Notes: generated by a model from the letters alone, not told the origin. A stretch of DNA of 64,000 nucleotides from Brumimicrobium sp965656195 (GCA_965656195.1 CBFHJL010000001.1:1-64000); one strand, 5' to 3'; positions 6,268-16,438 are shown, counted from the first letter of the stretch. Translations and numbers: made by a program.

Positions 6268-9200
6268 TTATTTTCCGGGTTGAACAACTTTAATTCGACG
6301 TCCTTTGCGCAGTGCCATGATCGAAGCGTCATACATGGCTTCACATCTTACGGCAGGCAAATAATATTCACCAATGTATGCTGCATGAAGACCAACAGTA
6401 AACGTCTTTGTTGAATTGCGCGGTAGATCGAAATACGTCAATACTCGATCATCTCGGATGTCTTGATATTCGTAGTAATCATTACCGAGTGTTGAACCAC
6501 TTAGTTCCATTCGTTGATTTCGAATCTCCCAACCACTTGGGAAGAGCTGTGTTAACGCCATTTCGTTATAGTAGCCTCGATATCCTGGATTTCTCACCGT
6601 TACTTCAGCCATGAAGTCTGTTCCTTGAGCGAGTTCGTCAATCGTGATCACTTGTCCTTCCATGTTTTTGTAGACTACGTTAAGACTAAGGTTGCTCTCT
6701 TTGTTTTCCTCATTTCCTGCTAGCGGAACTCCTGTTCTCACTACTCGAACGAACATCAGTGACTTACTCTTATTTTGGATAGAAAGTGTTTTTCCTTCTG
6801 CGCCAGAAACTTTGAGTTGTGTTTGGTGGATGAGCTGATTACTCGCTGGAGTTCCAGACTTTCCGTTGAATGAATAACTATACTTAATACCGTCATTCTT
6901 AGGTTGTACTCCAACAAATTCAGCAATTGCCTTTAATGAGAACGCAGTAGTTTGTGTACTCATCCATGCACTGCTACTTAATGTTTCAGATAACTCCTTT
7001 ACAGAAGCAGCGGCTTCATTCTTACGTCCCATTTTCGTTAACGTTTCAATGATCATGGCTTGATCTCTGTGGTTCGATCCATAAGTGTATCCGAGTTCAT
7101 TGTATGGTGTTACACGTGTCGACTTGTTTTTCACAATGGAAGCTGCAACATTTGTTTTTCCTATAATCTGATAGGCGAGTGCAAGTCTCCAAGATGCTGA
7201 AATACTAAGGTCAGGCTGTTCGCGAAGTCTGTTCATTGCACTTTTTACAGGTTTTCCTGCTAATGCTAAAGTGTACAGGCGATAGGCTTGAGACAACTGA
7301 TTGTTTTTAAATCCATTCACGTTGCGTGTGTTCCATTTACGTGCTTTGGAACGTTGGTAATCAATCCATTTATCCTTAACTCCATAAGGGAGCGCGTAAC
7401 CTTGCTTTTCAGCTTCAATCAAGAAATGACCTGCAAAGGAAGTACCCCAATCGCTAGATCGATGACTTCCGCTCCAGTAGGCAAACCCACCATCAGCCAA
7501 TTGATGTCTACGAATCTTATTGATTGCAGCTGTAATGTTGCGCTGGGTGCTTTCTTTTGCATCCTTGTCTAGTTCCACAAATGTTTTTAAATACAACTGT
7601 GGAAATGCTTTAGACGTAGTTTGCTCGATACAACCATGAGGGTATCTGATCAAATACTGTAGTCGCTTTTCAAGGTCAATAGGAGGGATGGTAGATACTT
7701 CTAGTGTTGCTACATTCGTACCGGGCATTCCTGGTAAGTTCACAACATTAGTCCATGACTCTCCTGGTTCTACAACTGCTTCACTAACGTCTGTGACGGG
7801 AAGGTTAGGGTTGCGAACTTCGAGCTCAATCTCATAGGTCGATTTTTCACCAGCTCCTGTAGCAATAACCTGTACAGTGGCTTTACCAATTTTCTGTGGT
7901 ACCTTGATCGAGAAATTGACAACCTGATCTCCTACGCGGTCAAAGTGAATGTTTTGAACTGTACTTCCTTGAACATTAAGCAGGCTGTTCGTCTTGACTT
8001 GAACCTTTACATCTTTCACTTTCTCTTCCATAGCAAAGATGGTTACGGGTAAGTTCACAATCTCATTTGGACTCAAAACGCGCGGTAATGTAGCCAAAGC
8101 CATTAGTGGTTTCTTTACGGGGGTTGCTTTTTCAGCATTTCCATAAGCTCCATCTTGACCTGCAATGACCATGGTTCTTACTGATCCTATGTAATTAGGA
8201 ATGTCGATCTTGTGCTTAGCCGTAGATCCCGCATTGAGTTTAAAGGGTCCTAGGAAACGAACCATTGGCTTGAATCGCACAGTGTTCTCGCTACCAGGAT
8301 CAAGGCTGGCATCACCTCCGATCGTAAGTAGATTCTCAACTTTTGCTCCATAGGCGCCAATAACATGATCGTAAAGATCCCATGTTTTTACACCGAGTGC
8401 TTCACGACTGTAGAAGTGTTGCCAAGGGTCTGGCGTTGCAAAGTTTGTAAGATCTAATAATCCTTCGTCTACAACAGCTACGGTGTACGTCATGGCTTTA
8501 CCATTCTCTTCAGATATACTCAATGTATAACTTGACTCTGGCGCTAGCTCATCTGGCATATCGATTACTGGCTTTAAGATTGTACCAGGATCTGTGACTA
8601 AGATCGGTATTACACCATACATTCTGATCGGCGCATCATTCTTCGTTTGCTTATGAGGCTGCAATAGCGTTATATGCACGTAACAGTTCGGTGCTAAATC
8701 TGCAGTAATCGGTAACTCGAAGGAGGTCTCGCTTTGCGTAGTCTCTATCCAGAATGCATCTTTTACTTTTTTACCATCTTCAATACTGATCAATGCTCGT
8801 CCTTCCTTGGTTGATGGGAAGCTGATCTTCGCTTTTTCTCCTGTTTTGTATTCCTTCTTGTCTGAAGCAAAAACTAGCATATTAGCACCATCAGGTGTTT
8901 CACGTCCAGAACGACTCATCCAGCTAGGCCAATCGAAGTAGGTCATCAGACCAGTTGAATGCCCGCTGTTTTCATCTGTTACTCGTATGAGGTAACGTCC
9001 CCAATCGTACTTGTTGATGCGAACTTTTGCCTTTCCTTTACCGCTGCCATTTGTGCTTATACGTTCTTTAGAAATGGGCTGAATATTACTTCTACCGATG
9101 TAGCTCGCGAGATTGTTTCTTCCGCGTTCCCACCACCAGCTCCAGTTGATTCTGTAGACTTCTACTGTGATGTTAGTGCTCGGAGAAGGTTGTCCTTTCT

Positions 9201-11847
9201 TATTTACAGAAACAATGTCAAATGTATACGTAGAATCTGTCTGAAGTGCACCGTACTTGCTCAAAGTAGGGGATTTAATACCTACAAAACGCGTGTATGG
9301 CGCATATGGCATCACTTGTTGATTGATGCTGAAGTCACCTCCTTTTTCAAAAGCTCTTGTTTTAAATACGGCTTTTAACATTCCAGGGGCTTGCTTATGT
9401 GCAGCAATCTGAGCAGTGAAAGGAACTTGTCCTTCGTCGTTCAATGTGCCTTCAAAGATCTTTTCTTCTGATGAGTTGAAGCTTTTTGATGGGTCATCAA
9501 ATACAAACTTTTTAAATGTTTCGAATGCTGTTTGAGCCTGAACAAAAGTAACGGATACATCTGTTTTTAATCCGCGTGCTGGTGCTCCGTGCAGCCATTT
9601 AACATCCAGTTTTCCTGTGATTCTACTTTGATCTGCACCAAGGATTTTTGTATCCATTGCAAGGTTTACTTTCAAGCGATTTGGCTTAATGCTCTCTATC
9701 TTGATCGTCTTGTTAAATGAAGCTCCACCAACTTTTACAAGTGCCCTCCAGTTTCCTGTTGGAACATCTGGTTGAGTTGGTGTTGTCAGGTCGTAAAACC
9801 CATTCAAGCCTGACTTTAATACGTCTCTTTTAAACAGCTGTCCTCGTGGGTCATACAATTCGTAAATGACTGGATGGTTCTCTGGGATCAAGTCTTCTTT
9901 GTCTTCCAAGATGTAGGTCAAAAATAAAGTGTCTCCTGGTCTCCAAACACCACGTTCTCCATAGATGAAACCTTTAATTCCATCTTGAATATTTGCACCT
10001 CCAACATCAAATCGGCTGAGTGGAAGTGAGGCACCATCATTCAATCTAAGATACCCCTTGTTTGTTCCGTCAGAAACTTCAATAAAGAAGGGAGACTTGT
10101 CAAGTTTTTCACTTCTGGCGATTCCTTCGTTATTCGTCTCTAGTTCTGCAATAAGCTGTTGTTGGTAGTCAAATACCTTAACAGAAGCATTGATTATAGG
10201 TTTGGTGTCAACGATGTTTGTAGCAGCTACTAATAGCTCTCCATTCGTTCCTCTTTTGGCAATGATTCCAATATCAGAAGCGAAAATATTTTTTACAACA
10301 CTTTTGTTTCTGTAGTAAGAATAGGAGCAAGGATTCTCGCGTTGACGGTAGTCGTAACCTGAAAAGTAATCTCCATAATAATAACCATAGCTATAGTCGC
10401 TTACGTAATCCCATTCCGACTTTTCAGCGTCATCATGCTCATCCCAGTCTGTTTCATCCATCTGGATGTCTTCATTGATCTCTCCGTTGCATGGGTAGGT
10501 AGAGTGGTGTTTTCTAAAACTCAATTCAACTCTATAGATTGCTCCTTGGTCAACTTTGATGTATTCTGAAAGATCCAAGCTGAAACGGTTCCAAACACTG
10601 TAGTCTACAGGTTTCGTTTCTCCCAGATAGATTGTTTTCTTGCGAATGATCCGTCCAACTCTTTTCAATTCTCGATCTCCGTCATAGTTATTTGTCTGGA
10701 AGAACTGAGAGATGTTGTTTTCATAGATCTTAATGATGCGCACATCAACGGCCTTCAAGTTCACAGCTTCAAAAGGCAGAACCATTCCGTTCGAAGAAGG
10801 GAGTATTGTTCCTTTACCTACTAATTTTACAGAGGGTTTGATGGCTTCAAATGATACAGAAATAAACTCTTCTCTTCCGTATTTAAATGCTTTACAGTTT
10901 TCAATAGCAGCGCGAAGAATTACTGTCTTGTCTCCAACGAGTCTAGCTGAAGGATAGATTCTTAATTCATTTGTTGAAACAGCTGTACGGATGCCTTCGT
11001 GTTCTTTTATTGCTACCAATCCGTCAATATCTTGATTAGACGATAACGGATCTGAAAATCGTACGAGTACATGTTGTTCGGGGTGCTGTATCACCTTGTA
11101 GCTTGTAATCTTGAAGTCGCCAAGTGCAGGGACTTCAACTCGGTCTGTTCCGCTTCCTTCTGCATTAATGTTGTTTCCTTCCCATGATATCATGAGGTCT
11201 TGCGCCGATTTAGCTCGTTTTAAACTATCTACGACCATGGTGTAAATGCGGTCAGATCCTTTGCGTTCCCATTTTGTCTTGTACGTTTTGCCGTTGTGTT
11301 TTACGGTGAAAGTATTGTTCAGTTGGGCTGTATTGATTTTATCTGCGGTAATGACTTTTCCCTGGAACTGTTGCCATTCGATGTTCTCATTGTCGTATGC
11401 TATCAAACCATCCGCCTCAAAGCTTAAGGCTTGTTTAATAACTGTAATTGGAAATTTAAATGTTTCTAATTCTCCTGTTACCCCTGCTACTGCGCCTAGG
11501 TTGAATTCTATCCAATACGTTTCTCCAGATTCCAATGGTTTAGAGGGTACGAAAGAGATTGTATTTTGGTCAATCCACATCGTTTTTCCTTCAACGCCCG
11601 GTGAAAAGTCAAATAACTCCTCATCAATAGCTGTATTCGGGGTGATTGGCTTGGAATAAGGCTTGACCAACTGAATCTCTATGGTGGCATGTGCACTTAT
11701 CACTCCTGATGTAAAAGCAGAAATATGCTTAGTGAATTCAGGATTTACTTTGAATTCTCCTGGGTCATCATCGCTGCATCGTGTCGTTAATAATGATGTC
11801 GCTATAACTGAAAGCGAGATTAGGGTAAGGCGAAATAGTTTATTCAT
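6268..11847 (-). CDS. Bacterial alpha-2-macroglobulin family lipoprotein, 1859 aa
   Basis: Large protease-trapping envelope protein, the usual partner of PBP1C. The N-terminus (MNKLFRLTLISLSVIATSLLTTRCSDDD) looks like a type II signal with Cys24 as anchor; the lipobox TTRC is atypical. The thioester motif GCIEQ is intact, with Cys at about residue 1406 in PHGCIEQTTS, so covalent capture of an attacking protease is predicted. Upstream are MG/BRD-type beta domains (VRGVWRPGD-like GERGVWRPGD near 640); downstream are the helical thioester domain (GGFAYWSG) and the receptor-like C-terminal domain. An acidic Tyr-rich insertion (around residues 470-520, SYGYYYGDYFSGYDYR) is unusual. The gene precedes pbpC by four bases, giving a two-gene operon probably led by the WG-repeat gene nine bases upstream. 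Confidence 0.94.
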   Translation of the reverse strand: MNKLFRLTLISLSVIATSLLTTRCSDDDPGEFKVNPEFTKHISAFTSGVISAHATIEIQLVKPYSKPITPNTAIDEELFDFSPGVEGKTMWIDQNTISFVPSKPLESGETYWIEFNLGAVAGVTGELETFKFPITVIKQALSFEADGLIAYDNENIEWQQFQGKVITADKINTAQLNNTFTVKHNGKTYKTKWERKGSDRIYTMVVDSLKRAKSAQDLMISWEGNNINAEGSGTDRVEVPALGDFKITSYKVIQHPEQHVLVRFSDPLSSNQDIDGLVAIKEHEGIRTAVSTNELRIYPSARLVGDKTVILRAAIENCKAFKYGREEFISVSFEAIKPSVKLVGKGTILPSSNGMVLPFEAVNLKAVDVRIIKIYENNISQFFQTNNYDGDRELKRVGRIIRKKTIYLGETKPVDYSVWNRFSLDLSEYIKVDQGAIYRVELSFRKHHSTYPCNGEINEDIQMDETDWDEHDDAEKSEWDYVSDYSYGYYYGDYFSGYDYRQRENPCSYSYYRNKSVVKNIFASDIGIIAKRGTNGELLVAATNIVDTKPIINASVKVFDYQQQLIAELETNNEGIARSEKLDKSPFFIEVSDGTNKGYLRLNDGASLPLSRFDVGGANIQDGIKGFIYGERGVWRPGDTLFLTYILEDKEDLIPENHPVIYELYDPRGQLFKRDVLKSGLNGFYDLTTPTQPDVPTGNWRALVKVGGASFNKTIKIESIKPNRLKVNLAMDTKILGADQSRITGKLDVKWLHGAPARGLKTDVSVTFVQAQTAFETFKKFVFDDPSKSFNSSEEKIFEGTLNDEGQVPFTAQIAAHKQAPGMLKAVFKTRAFEKGGDFSINQQVMPYAPYTRFVGIKSPTLSKYGALQTDSTYTFDIVSVNKKGQPSPSTNITVEVYRINWSWWWERGRNNLASYIGRSNIQPISKERISTNGSGKGKAKVRINKYDWGRYLIRVTDENSGHSTGLMTYFDWPSWMSRSGRETPDGANMLVFASDKKEYKTGEKAKISFPSTKEGRALISIEDGKKVKDAFWIETTQSETSFELPITADLAPNCYVHITLLQPHKQTKNDAPIRMYGVIPILVTDPGTILKPVIDMPDELAPESSYTLSISEENGKAMTYTVAVVDEGLLDLTNFATPDPWQHFYSREALGVKTWDLYDHVIGAYGAKVENLLTIGGDASLDPGSENTVRFKPMVRFLGPFKLNAGSTAKHKIDIPNYIGSVRTMVIAGQDGAYGNAEKATPVKKPLMALATLPRVLSPNEIVNLPVTIFAMEEKVKDVKVQVKTNSLLNVQGSTVQNIHFDRVGDQVVNFSIKVPQKIGKATVQVIATGAGEKSTYEIELEVRNPNLPVTDVSEAVVEPGESWTNVVNLPGMPGTNVATLEVSTIPPIDLEKRLQYLIRYPHGCIEQTTSKAFPQLYLKTFVELDKDAKESTQRNITAAINKIRRHQLADGGFAYWSGSHRSSDWGTSFAGHFLIEAEKQGYALPYGVKDKWIDYQRSKARKWNTRNVNGFKNNQLSQAYRLYTLALAGKPVKSAMNRLREQPDLSISASWRLALAYQIIGKTNVAASIVKNKSTRVTPYNELGYTYGSNHRDQAMIIETLTKMGRKNEAAASVKELSETLSSSAWMSTQTTAFSLKAIAEFVGVQPKNDGIKYSYSFNGKSGTPASNQLIHQTQLKVSGAEGKTLSIQNKSKSLMFVRVVRTGVPLAGNEENKESNLSLNVVYKNMEGQVITIDELAQGTDFMAEVTVRNPGYRGYYNEMALTQLFPSGWEIRNQRMELSGSTLGNDYYEYQDIRDDRVLTYFDLPRNSTKTFTVGLHAAYIGEYYLPAVRCEAMYDASIMALRKGRRIKVVQPGK

Positions 11848-11855
11848 AGGATTTA

Positions 11856-12908
11856 TTATTCTCTGTTTAACCAGTATTCTATTAATTGTTCAGTATTTTC
11901 TGCTTTTTGATCGACCAGTTTTTTAGGCTCTTCAAGACTGTGCAGCGTCCATTTATTGTCTGACTGAAAAGCAATGCCGTACATGTAATCTAAATTGATT
12001 ATTTCATAATTATCATAAGCAGGGGTGTAGTAAATATGGCCTTCATCATCACTCAAGCCAACTTGATTGTCTTTCCAAAGGATAATAATTCGTTGATCGT
12101 CATTTCCAATGATGCTGTCATAAGAGGTGTCAAGCGTTAATTTACTGCCTCCTATATCGTGAAATACTCCCCATTTTTTATCTTTCTTGCTTCTTACTTT
12201 GTAGAACTCATCCATATTTTCGAGTGGCTCAATCAGATCTACTTTGAGTTTTTTTCTAATTTCTTGGAAGTTAGGAACGAAGTTTAACGTCCAGATTGCT
12301 TGGTTAATATCGTTCTTGTTTTCATATATAGGAGGTACAATGATTTTAATCTCAGATTCAGTGATCCCAATGACTCCCCATAATCCATCTTCTTGGACAT
12401 AGAATTCCGCAATAGGGTAGGCTTCTGAAAATCTATATCCTTTAGCATCTTTCATTTCTTGGATAAACCATTCTTTATTTTTCCATATGATTTTATCCCA
12501 TGCGTCCTTTTTCCTATTCTCTTTTTGGATGTATGTGTTACCGAAAACAATCTTTTCCTGACCTTTAAATTTTCCAAAGGTAATACCAGCTAGGCTGGAG
12601 GTCTCTGTGAAAAAAGCGATCTCGTCAAGATCCTTCTTGTACACAAATTCTACCTCTCCGTAAAGCATTAGATTTTGCTTTCCATTTTTTCGTGTAATTC
12701 TAATTGGATAATCAACGTCCATGAATTCGCTAATCTCGAATTCAATAGCATCAACAGCCGAAAGAAATTCACTTTTCTCCTCTTTATCCATACCTTGATA
12801 TATGTTATATTCAACATCATCAATGAAATAGGGTATGGTGTCTTGAGCATACGCAGAGTAACTCACTAGGAATAAGGCGGAAAGAATTAGTGAACGTATA
12901 AAAATCAT
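11856..12908 (-). CDS. Secreted WG-repeat-like protein, 350 aa
   Basis: I start the gene at ATG 12906-12908, where MIFIRSLILSALFLVSYSAYA gives a clean signal peptide; an earlier in-frame start at 12971 only adds a leader before it. Two stretches, LWGVIGITESEIKIIVPPIY and KKWGVFHDIGG followed later by YTPAYDNYEI, follow the WG/KWG repeat pattern (WGvfd..g....P.YD.i), which forms beta-propeller-like modules in surface proteins. The chain ends KLVDQKAENTEQLIEYWLNRE. It lies nine bases before the alpha-2-macroglobulin gene, suggesting co-transcription with the envelope-defence pair. Its molecular role is unknown. Confidence 0.7.
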   Translation of the reverse strand: MIFIRSLILSALFLVSYSAYAQDTIPYFIDDVEYNIYQGMDKEEKSEFLSAVDAIEFEISEFMDVDYPIRITRKNGKQNLMLYGEVEFVYKKDLDEIAFFTETSSLAGITFGKFKGQEKIVFGNTYIQKENRKKDAWDKIIWKNKEWFIQEMKDAKGYRFSEAYPIAEFYVQEDGLWGVIGITESEIKIIVPPIYENKNDINQAIWTLNFVPNFQEIRKKLKVDLIEPLENMDEFYKVRSKKDKKWGVFHDIGGSKLTLDTSYDSIIGNDDQRIIILWKDNQVGLSDDEGHIYYTPAYDNYEIINLDYMYGIAFQSDNKWTLHSLEEPKKLVDQKAENTEQLIEYWLNRE

Positions 12909-13003
12909 GTTCCTAAAAGTACTCAGTTCCAGAAAAGTAGACGGGTACTTCGCTGTGTTAGTTATGAACAAGTATAAAGTAGTTATTCACGATTATAGAG
13001 AAA

Positions 13004-13408
13004 CTAATCGTCAGTTTTTGAAGCGCGAGACTTTCTATTGATTTCTTGCTGTGACTCTGAACTGCTCAATTCATGGGTGTCCATATTGTATTTTCCTTTA
13101 AGGTCATCTCTAAGGGACTTTTTCCACAACGGAACTCCAACGAAGTAAGAGGCTCTTCCAATAAGATGAGCGCCGATGGGTGCTGTAAGAAGAAGAAAGA
13201 CAATTATGGCGACAGCCCTTGTTGTTATTGAGGTTTCCATATAGTGTAGCGCCATTCCTGCGAGTATCATGCCTACACCAAGCGTTGCTGCTTTCGTAGT
13301 GACAGATATGCGTAAGAAGAGATCAGGCATTCGTAATAGCCCAACTGCTGCCAGTAAAATAAATAAGGCTCCTAAAGAGATCAGTATGACAACAATAACA
13401 TCATTCAT
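13004..13408 (-). CDS. mnhG: Na+/H+ antiporter subunit G, 134 aa
   Basis: Small membrane subunit closing the Mrp/Mnh complex. Three hydrophobic segments (VIVVILISLGALFILLAAVG; TLGVGMILAGMALHY; AVAIIVFLLLTAPIGAHLI) and the LRMPDLFLRI and TAPIGAHLI signatures identify MnhG. The start at 13408 (MNDVIVV) overlaps mnhF by eight bases; an upstream in-frame start would place 54 more bases inside mnhF. The polar C-terminal tail (KYNMDTHELSSSESQQE) is likely cytoplasmic. Last gene of the seven-gene operon. Confidence 0.93.
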   Translation of the reverse strand: MNDVIVVILISLGALFILLAAVGLLRMPDLFLRISVTTKAATLGVGMILAGMALHYMETSITTRAVAIIVFLLLTAPIGAHLIGRASYFVGVPLWKKSLRDDLKGKYNMDTHELSSSESQQEINRKSRASKTDD

Positions 13409-13676
13409 TTTTTTTACGTTTTTCGAGATAATATGAGAAGGCAACAGTACCAAGAAAAGCAATCAAAGCAAAGATCATAGCGATATCGAGAAAAGATTGT
13501 TGATCTGTAATTATAGCATAAACAGCTATTGTAGATATACCAATGGTAATGAGCAAATCTAAAGCAACTACTCGATCAGATAGCGTTGGCCCCATCAAGA
13601 AACGAATAAAAACCAATAGGGCTGAAAAACTCAATATTGGTAAGATGATATATGTTAAATAGAGTTCTATCGTCAT
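13401..13676 (-). CDS. mnhF: Na+/H+ antiporter subunit F, 91 aa
   Basis: Three membrane helices with the family signatures RFLMGPTLSDRVVALD and DIAMIFALIAFLGTVAFSYYLEKR place this as MnhF (MrpF), a structural subunit of the cation/proton antiporter complex. Its start overlaps the stop of mnhE by four bases and its stop overlaps mnhG, so translation is coupled through the operon. Length (91 aa) is usual for the family. Confidence 0.94.
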   Translation of the reverse strand: MTIELYLTYIILPILSFSALLVFIRFLMGPTLSDRVVALDLLITIGISTIAVYAIITDQQSFLDIAMIFALIAFLGTVAFSYYLEKRKKNE

Positions 13677-14149
13677 CTCAATATGCTTAATATTCTTCGT
13701 TCGAACCCATGCTTTATTCCATCTATGAATTCGTCTTTGTCGTTAATGTACATCGCATGGATGTATAGCACCTTCTTGTCTTCAGAAATGTCTAAACTGA
13801 GGGTTCCTGGTGTTAAGGTGATTACGTTGGCTAAAAAGGTGATCTCTAAGTTAGTCTCGGCATCGAGTGGATACTCTATAATACCTGGAGTCATATAGAA
13901 CTTTGGAGTGATAACATCTGCAGCAACTTGTATGTTTGCTTTGATAAGTTCATAGATAAAGTAGAAAACAAAGCCAATCATTCTCGGTGCGATTCTAAAG
14001 TATTTTCTACTCCTTTGATTCCGACTTACGATCCAAAGTACTAAAAAGCTGAGCACAAAGCCGAAGATGAAGTTAGTTGTTGCAAGACTTCCCGTTAGAA
14101 AGACCCAAACAACTGTCAATAATATGTTTAGTAAGAATTGTACTTTCAT
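13673..14149 (-). CDS. mnhE: Na+/H+ antiporter subunit E, 158 aa
   Basis: MnhE/MrpE subunit with N-terminal membrane helices (FLLNILLTVVWVFLTGSLA; FIFGFVLSFLVLWIV; MIGFVFYFIYELIKANIQVA) and the conserved soluble part LANVITLTPGTLSLDISEDK. The PGTLS signature is diagnostic. Four-base overlaps with mnhD upstream and mnhF downstream. Length is typical. Confidence 0.95.
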   Translation of the reverse strand: MKVQFLLNILLTVVWVFLTGSLATTNFIFGFVLSFLVLWIVSRNQRSRKYFRIAPRMIGFVFYFIYELIKANIQVAADVITPKFYMTPGIIEYPLDAETNLEITFLANVITLTPGTLSLDISEDKKVLYIHAMYINDKDEFIDGIKHGFERRILSILR

Positions 14150-15669
14150 GGTGTACCTTCTTTTGGTTGTATTACGGATTCTACATATTGCTCTGGGTGC
14201 ATTAAATCACTTCCTATTCTTTCTGCTACTAATTGAATGTGTTCAGCGAAAATACTATAGTAGAGTATAACTAAAACTAACACCATTATTGGAACGATCA
14301 TTGACGCTTTCTCTTTGAAATTAAACTCCTTAAAGTATTTTAGTTTCTCTAGTTTATCGGTTTTTCGAGCTTCTTTGGCGAAAATACTATTCCATACTTT
14401 GGCGATGATGACCAACGTGATCAAACTTGCAAATATGAATACGATCAACATTGGAATAGAGTTCATTTGATAGCTGGCTCCAAATAGAGAAAGTTTCGGC
14501 CAGAAACCAGAGAGAGGAGGAATTCCAACCAAGGCAAACAACGGAACAGCAAACAATACGGAAAGTCTTGGATAGTCGTTCATTAATCCTCCCATGTTAT
14601 AGAGTTTAGTGTTTCCAAATATGCGAAAGAAGACTCCTCCAATCATGAAAAGTGTTGCTTTCACAATGATGTCATGAAACATATAAAATACAGCTCCAAT
14701 CAATGCGATTTCTGTGAATAGACTGAGTCCACCGATCATAAATCCAATATGGCAAATGATCAGGTAGGAAAATACACGAATCACATCTTTTTGGACTAAT
14801 GCTCCAATGCCTCCAAAAAAGACTGTGAAACCTGCAATGACCATCAGTATGTCTTGATTTAGGCCTCCTAGTGGAAAAATTAAGGTAAATACTCTAATCA
14901 ATGCATATACACCAACTTTCGTGAGTAGTCCGCCAAATAGTGCTGATACCGCTGCTGGAGGTGTGTGATAGGAGGCAGGTAACCAAAGGTAAAGCGGGAA
15001 TACTCCAGCCTTAACCCCAAAACCTATCATGAAGACAAGAGAAATGGTTTGTATTAATCCTTTATTTTCTATCGTAGGTATGATTTGAGCAAGTTCCGCC
15101 ATATTTAGTGACCCCGTAACTCCATAAAGCATTGCGATACCTGTTAGAAATACAATAGAGGATAGCATGTTTAGTGTAAAGTACTTGACTGCTCCTTCAA
15201 TCTGTATTTTACGTCCTCCAATTGTCAAAAGCACAAAGGAGGAAATGATAATAACTTCAAACCAAACGTATAAATTGAATATATCGCCAGTCAAAAACGC
15301 TCCAGAAAGCCCCATGATTAAGAAGTGAAAAATGGCGTAGTAACCAAATTTTACGCGTGCAGATACCATGTTTGAATTGGAGTAGATTGAAATTACAAAA
15401 GCGACAATGCTGGTGAGCAGAACTAAAGTGACTGCGAGTGTATCCCCAACTAAAGAGATTCCAAAAGGAGCTTCCCAGTTACCGAGTTGAATGACTTGAA
15501 TTCCTTCACTCCAGACTTGATTAAACAAAAGACCGGCGATTAGGATTGCTACAGCACTTCCGATGATGCTGATGATGCGTTGCACAGCTGGTTTTCTCCA
15601 AAAGAACAGCAGTACAATGGCAATTAGTGCTTGCGCTATAATGGGCAATATGATCAAGTGTTCACTCAT
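14146..15669 (-). CDS. mnhD: Na+/H+ antiporter subunit D, 507 aa
   Basis: Proton-translocating subunit homologous to NuoL/M/N of complex I, with about 14 membrane helices. Typical stretches are FNLYVWFEVIIISSFVLLTIGG (conserved Glu of the channel), GVKAGVFPLYLWLPASYHTPP (the lysine-containing broken-helix region), VSALFGGLLTKVGVYALIR and IPPLSGFWPKLSL. Starts four bases inside the end of mnhC. With MnhA it supplies the ion channels of the complex; antiport of Na+ for H+ is the expected activity in this marine-type organism. Confidence 0.95.
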   Translation of the reverse strand: MSEHLIILPIIAQALIAIVLLFFWRKPAVQRIISIIGSAVAILIAGLLFNQVWSEGIQVIQLGNWEAPFGISLVGDTLAVTLVLLTSIVAFVISIYSNSNMVSARVKFGYYAIFHFLIMGLSGAFLTGDIFNLYVWFEVIIISSFVLLTIGGRKIQIEGAVKYFTLNMLSSIVFLTGIAMLYGVTGSLNMAELAQIIPTIENKGLIQTISLVFMIGFGVKAGVFPLYLWLPASYHTPPAAVSALFGGLLTKVGVYALIRVFTLIFPLGGLNQDILMVIAGFTVFFGGIGALVQKDVIRVFSYLIICHIGFMIGGLSLFTEIALIGAVFYMFHDIIVKATLFMIGGVFFRIFGNTKLYNMGGLMNDYPRLSVLFAVPLFALVGIPPLSGFWPKLSLFGASYQMNSIPMLIVFIFASLITLVIIAKVWNSIFAKEARKTDKLEKLKYFKEFNFKEKASMIVPIMVLVLVILYYSIFAEHIQLVAERIGSDLMHPEQYVESVIQPKEGTP

Positions 15670-16019
15670 TCAATATCGTCTGTAGTGTTCATTGCGTCAA
15701 TGTCGTCTGTTTGAATGACTTTGTATGCCCTTTTAATAAGAACTATGGCAAAGGACTGAAGACCAAAGCTGATCACAATAGCTGTCAAAACTAAGGCTTG
15801 TGGAACCGGATCTGCATAAAGTCCTTCAAGGTGATGCGCTTCTTTAGCTATAATTGGAGGTTTTCCTTTAACGAGTCCTCCCATAAGGAAAATTAAAAGA
15901 TTGACCCCATTTCCAAGAAGAACGATACCAATGATTAGCTTTACGAGACTTCGGCGCAAGATGAGGTATATTCCTCCTGCGTACAAAACTCCAGTCATAA
16001 TTGCTAATAGTATTTCCAT
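15666..16019 (-). CDS. mnhC: Na+/H+ antiporter subunit C, 117 aa
   Basis: NuoK-like subunit with three helices: LAIMTGVLYAGGIYLIL, LIIGIVLLGNGVNLLIFLMGG and ALVLTAIVISFGLQSFAIVL. The GIVLLGNGVNLLIF and DPVPQALVLTAIVI motifs are the MnhC/MrpC hallmark. Two bases separate it from mnhB and its end overlaps mnhD. Length matches the family. Confidence 0.95.
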   Translation of the reverse strand: MEILLAIMTGVLYAGGIYLILRRSLVKLIIGIVLLGNGVNLLIFLMGGLVKGKPPIIAKEAHHLEGLYADPVPQALVLTAIVISFGLQSFAIVLIKRAYKVIQTDDIDAMNTTDDIE

Positions 16020-16021
16020 TG

Positions 16022-16435
16022 CTACGCTTTTTCTGAAATTGTGAATATTATGGTTAGACTTACCCCTACGACAACTAAGTAAACTCCAGTGTCAAAAAAT
16101 AATGCACTTCCTATTTTGCCAATTACAGGAATTTCATTTGGATACCACAAACCAGTCATTACGGGTAGGTCTTGAAAAAGTAAAGGTGCAACAGCACTTG
16201 CAAAGGCAAGGAGAAGACCTACGGGAATCAAAAATCCTGGATGTATGCGCAGAAGGTATCGAGTTTTACTCAGTCCATTTGCAAAAGAGTGTACAATGAA
16301 AGCAATAGAGGCAATAAGACCTCCGATAAAACCACCTCCGGGTAAATAGTGGCCACGCAACAATACAAACACTGAGAATAAGAGTAACAGCGGGAGTAGC
16401 GTTTTAGAAACAGTTGTGAATATTATGCTTTTCAT
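16022..16435 (-). CDS. mnhB: Na+/H+ antiporter subunit B, 137 aa
   Basis: MnhB/MrpB, four helices, with the family motif LRGHYLPGGGFIGGLIASIAF and the C-terminal FFDTGVYLVVVGVSLTIIF. A separate mnhB together with the long mnhA marks the seven-gene (group 1) Mrp layout. Three bases separate its start from the stop of mnhA. Confidence 0.95.
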   Translation of the reverse strand: MKSIIFTTVSKTLLPLLLLFSVFVLLRGHYLPGGGFIGGLIASIAFIVHSFANGLSKTRYLLRIHPGFLIPVGLLLAFASAVAPLLFQDLPVMTGLWYPNEIPVIGKIGSALFFDTGVYLVVVGVSLTIIFTISEKA

Positions 16436-16438
16436 GCT

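Noticed and set aside
11200..12000. Short plus-strand open frames opposite the alpha-2-macroglobulin gene
   Set aside because: They lie entirely opposite a long, well-supported coding frame and lack signals or homology.
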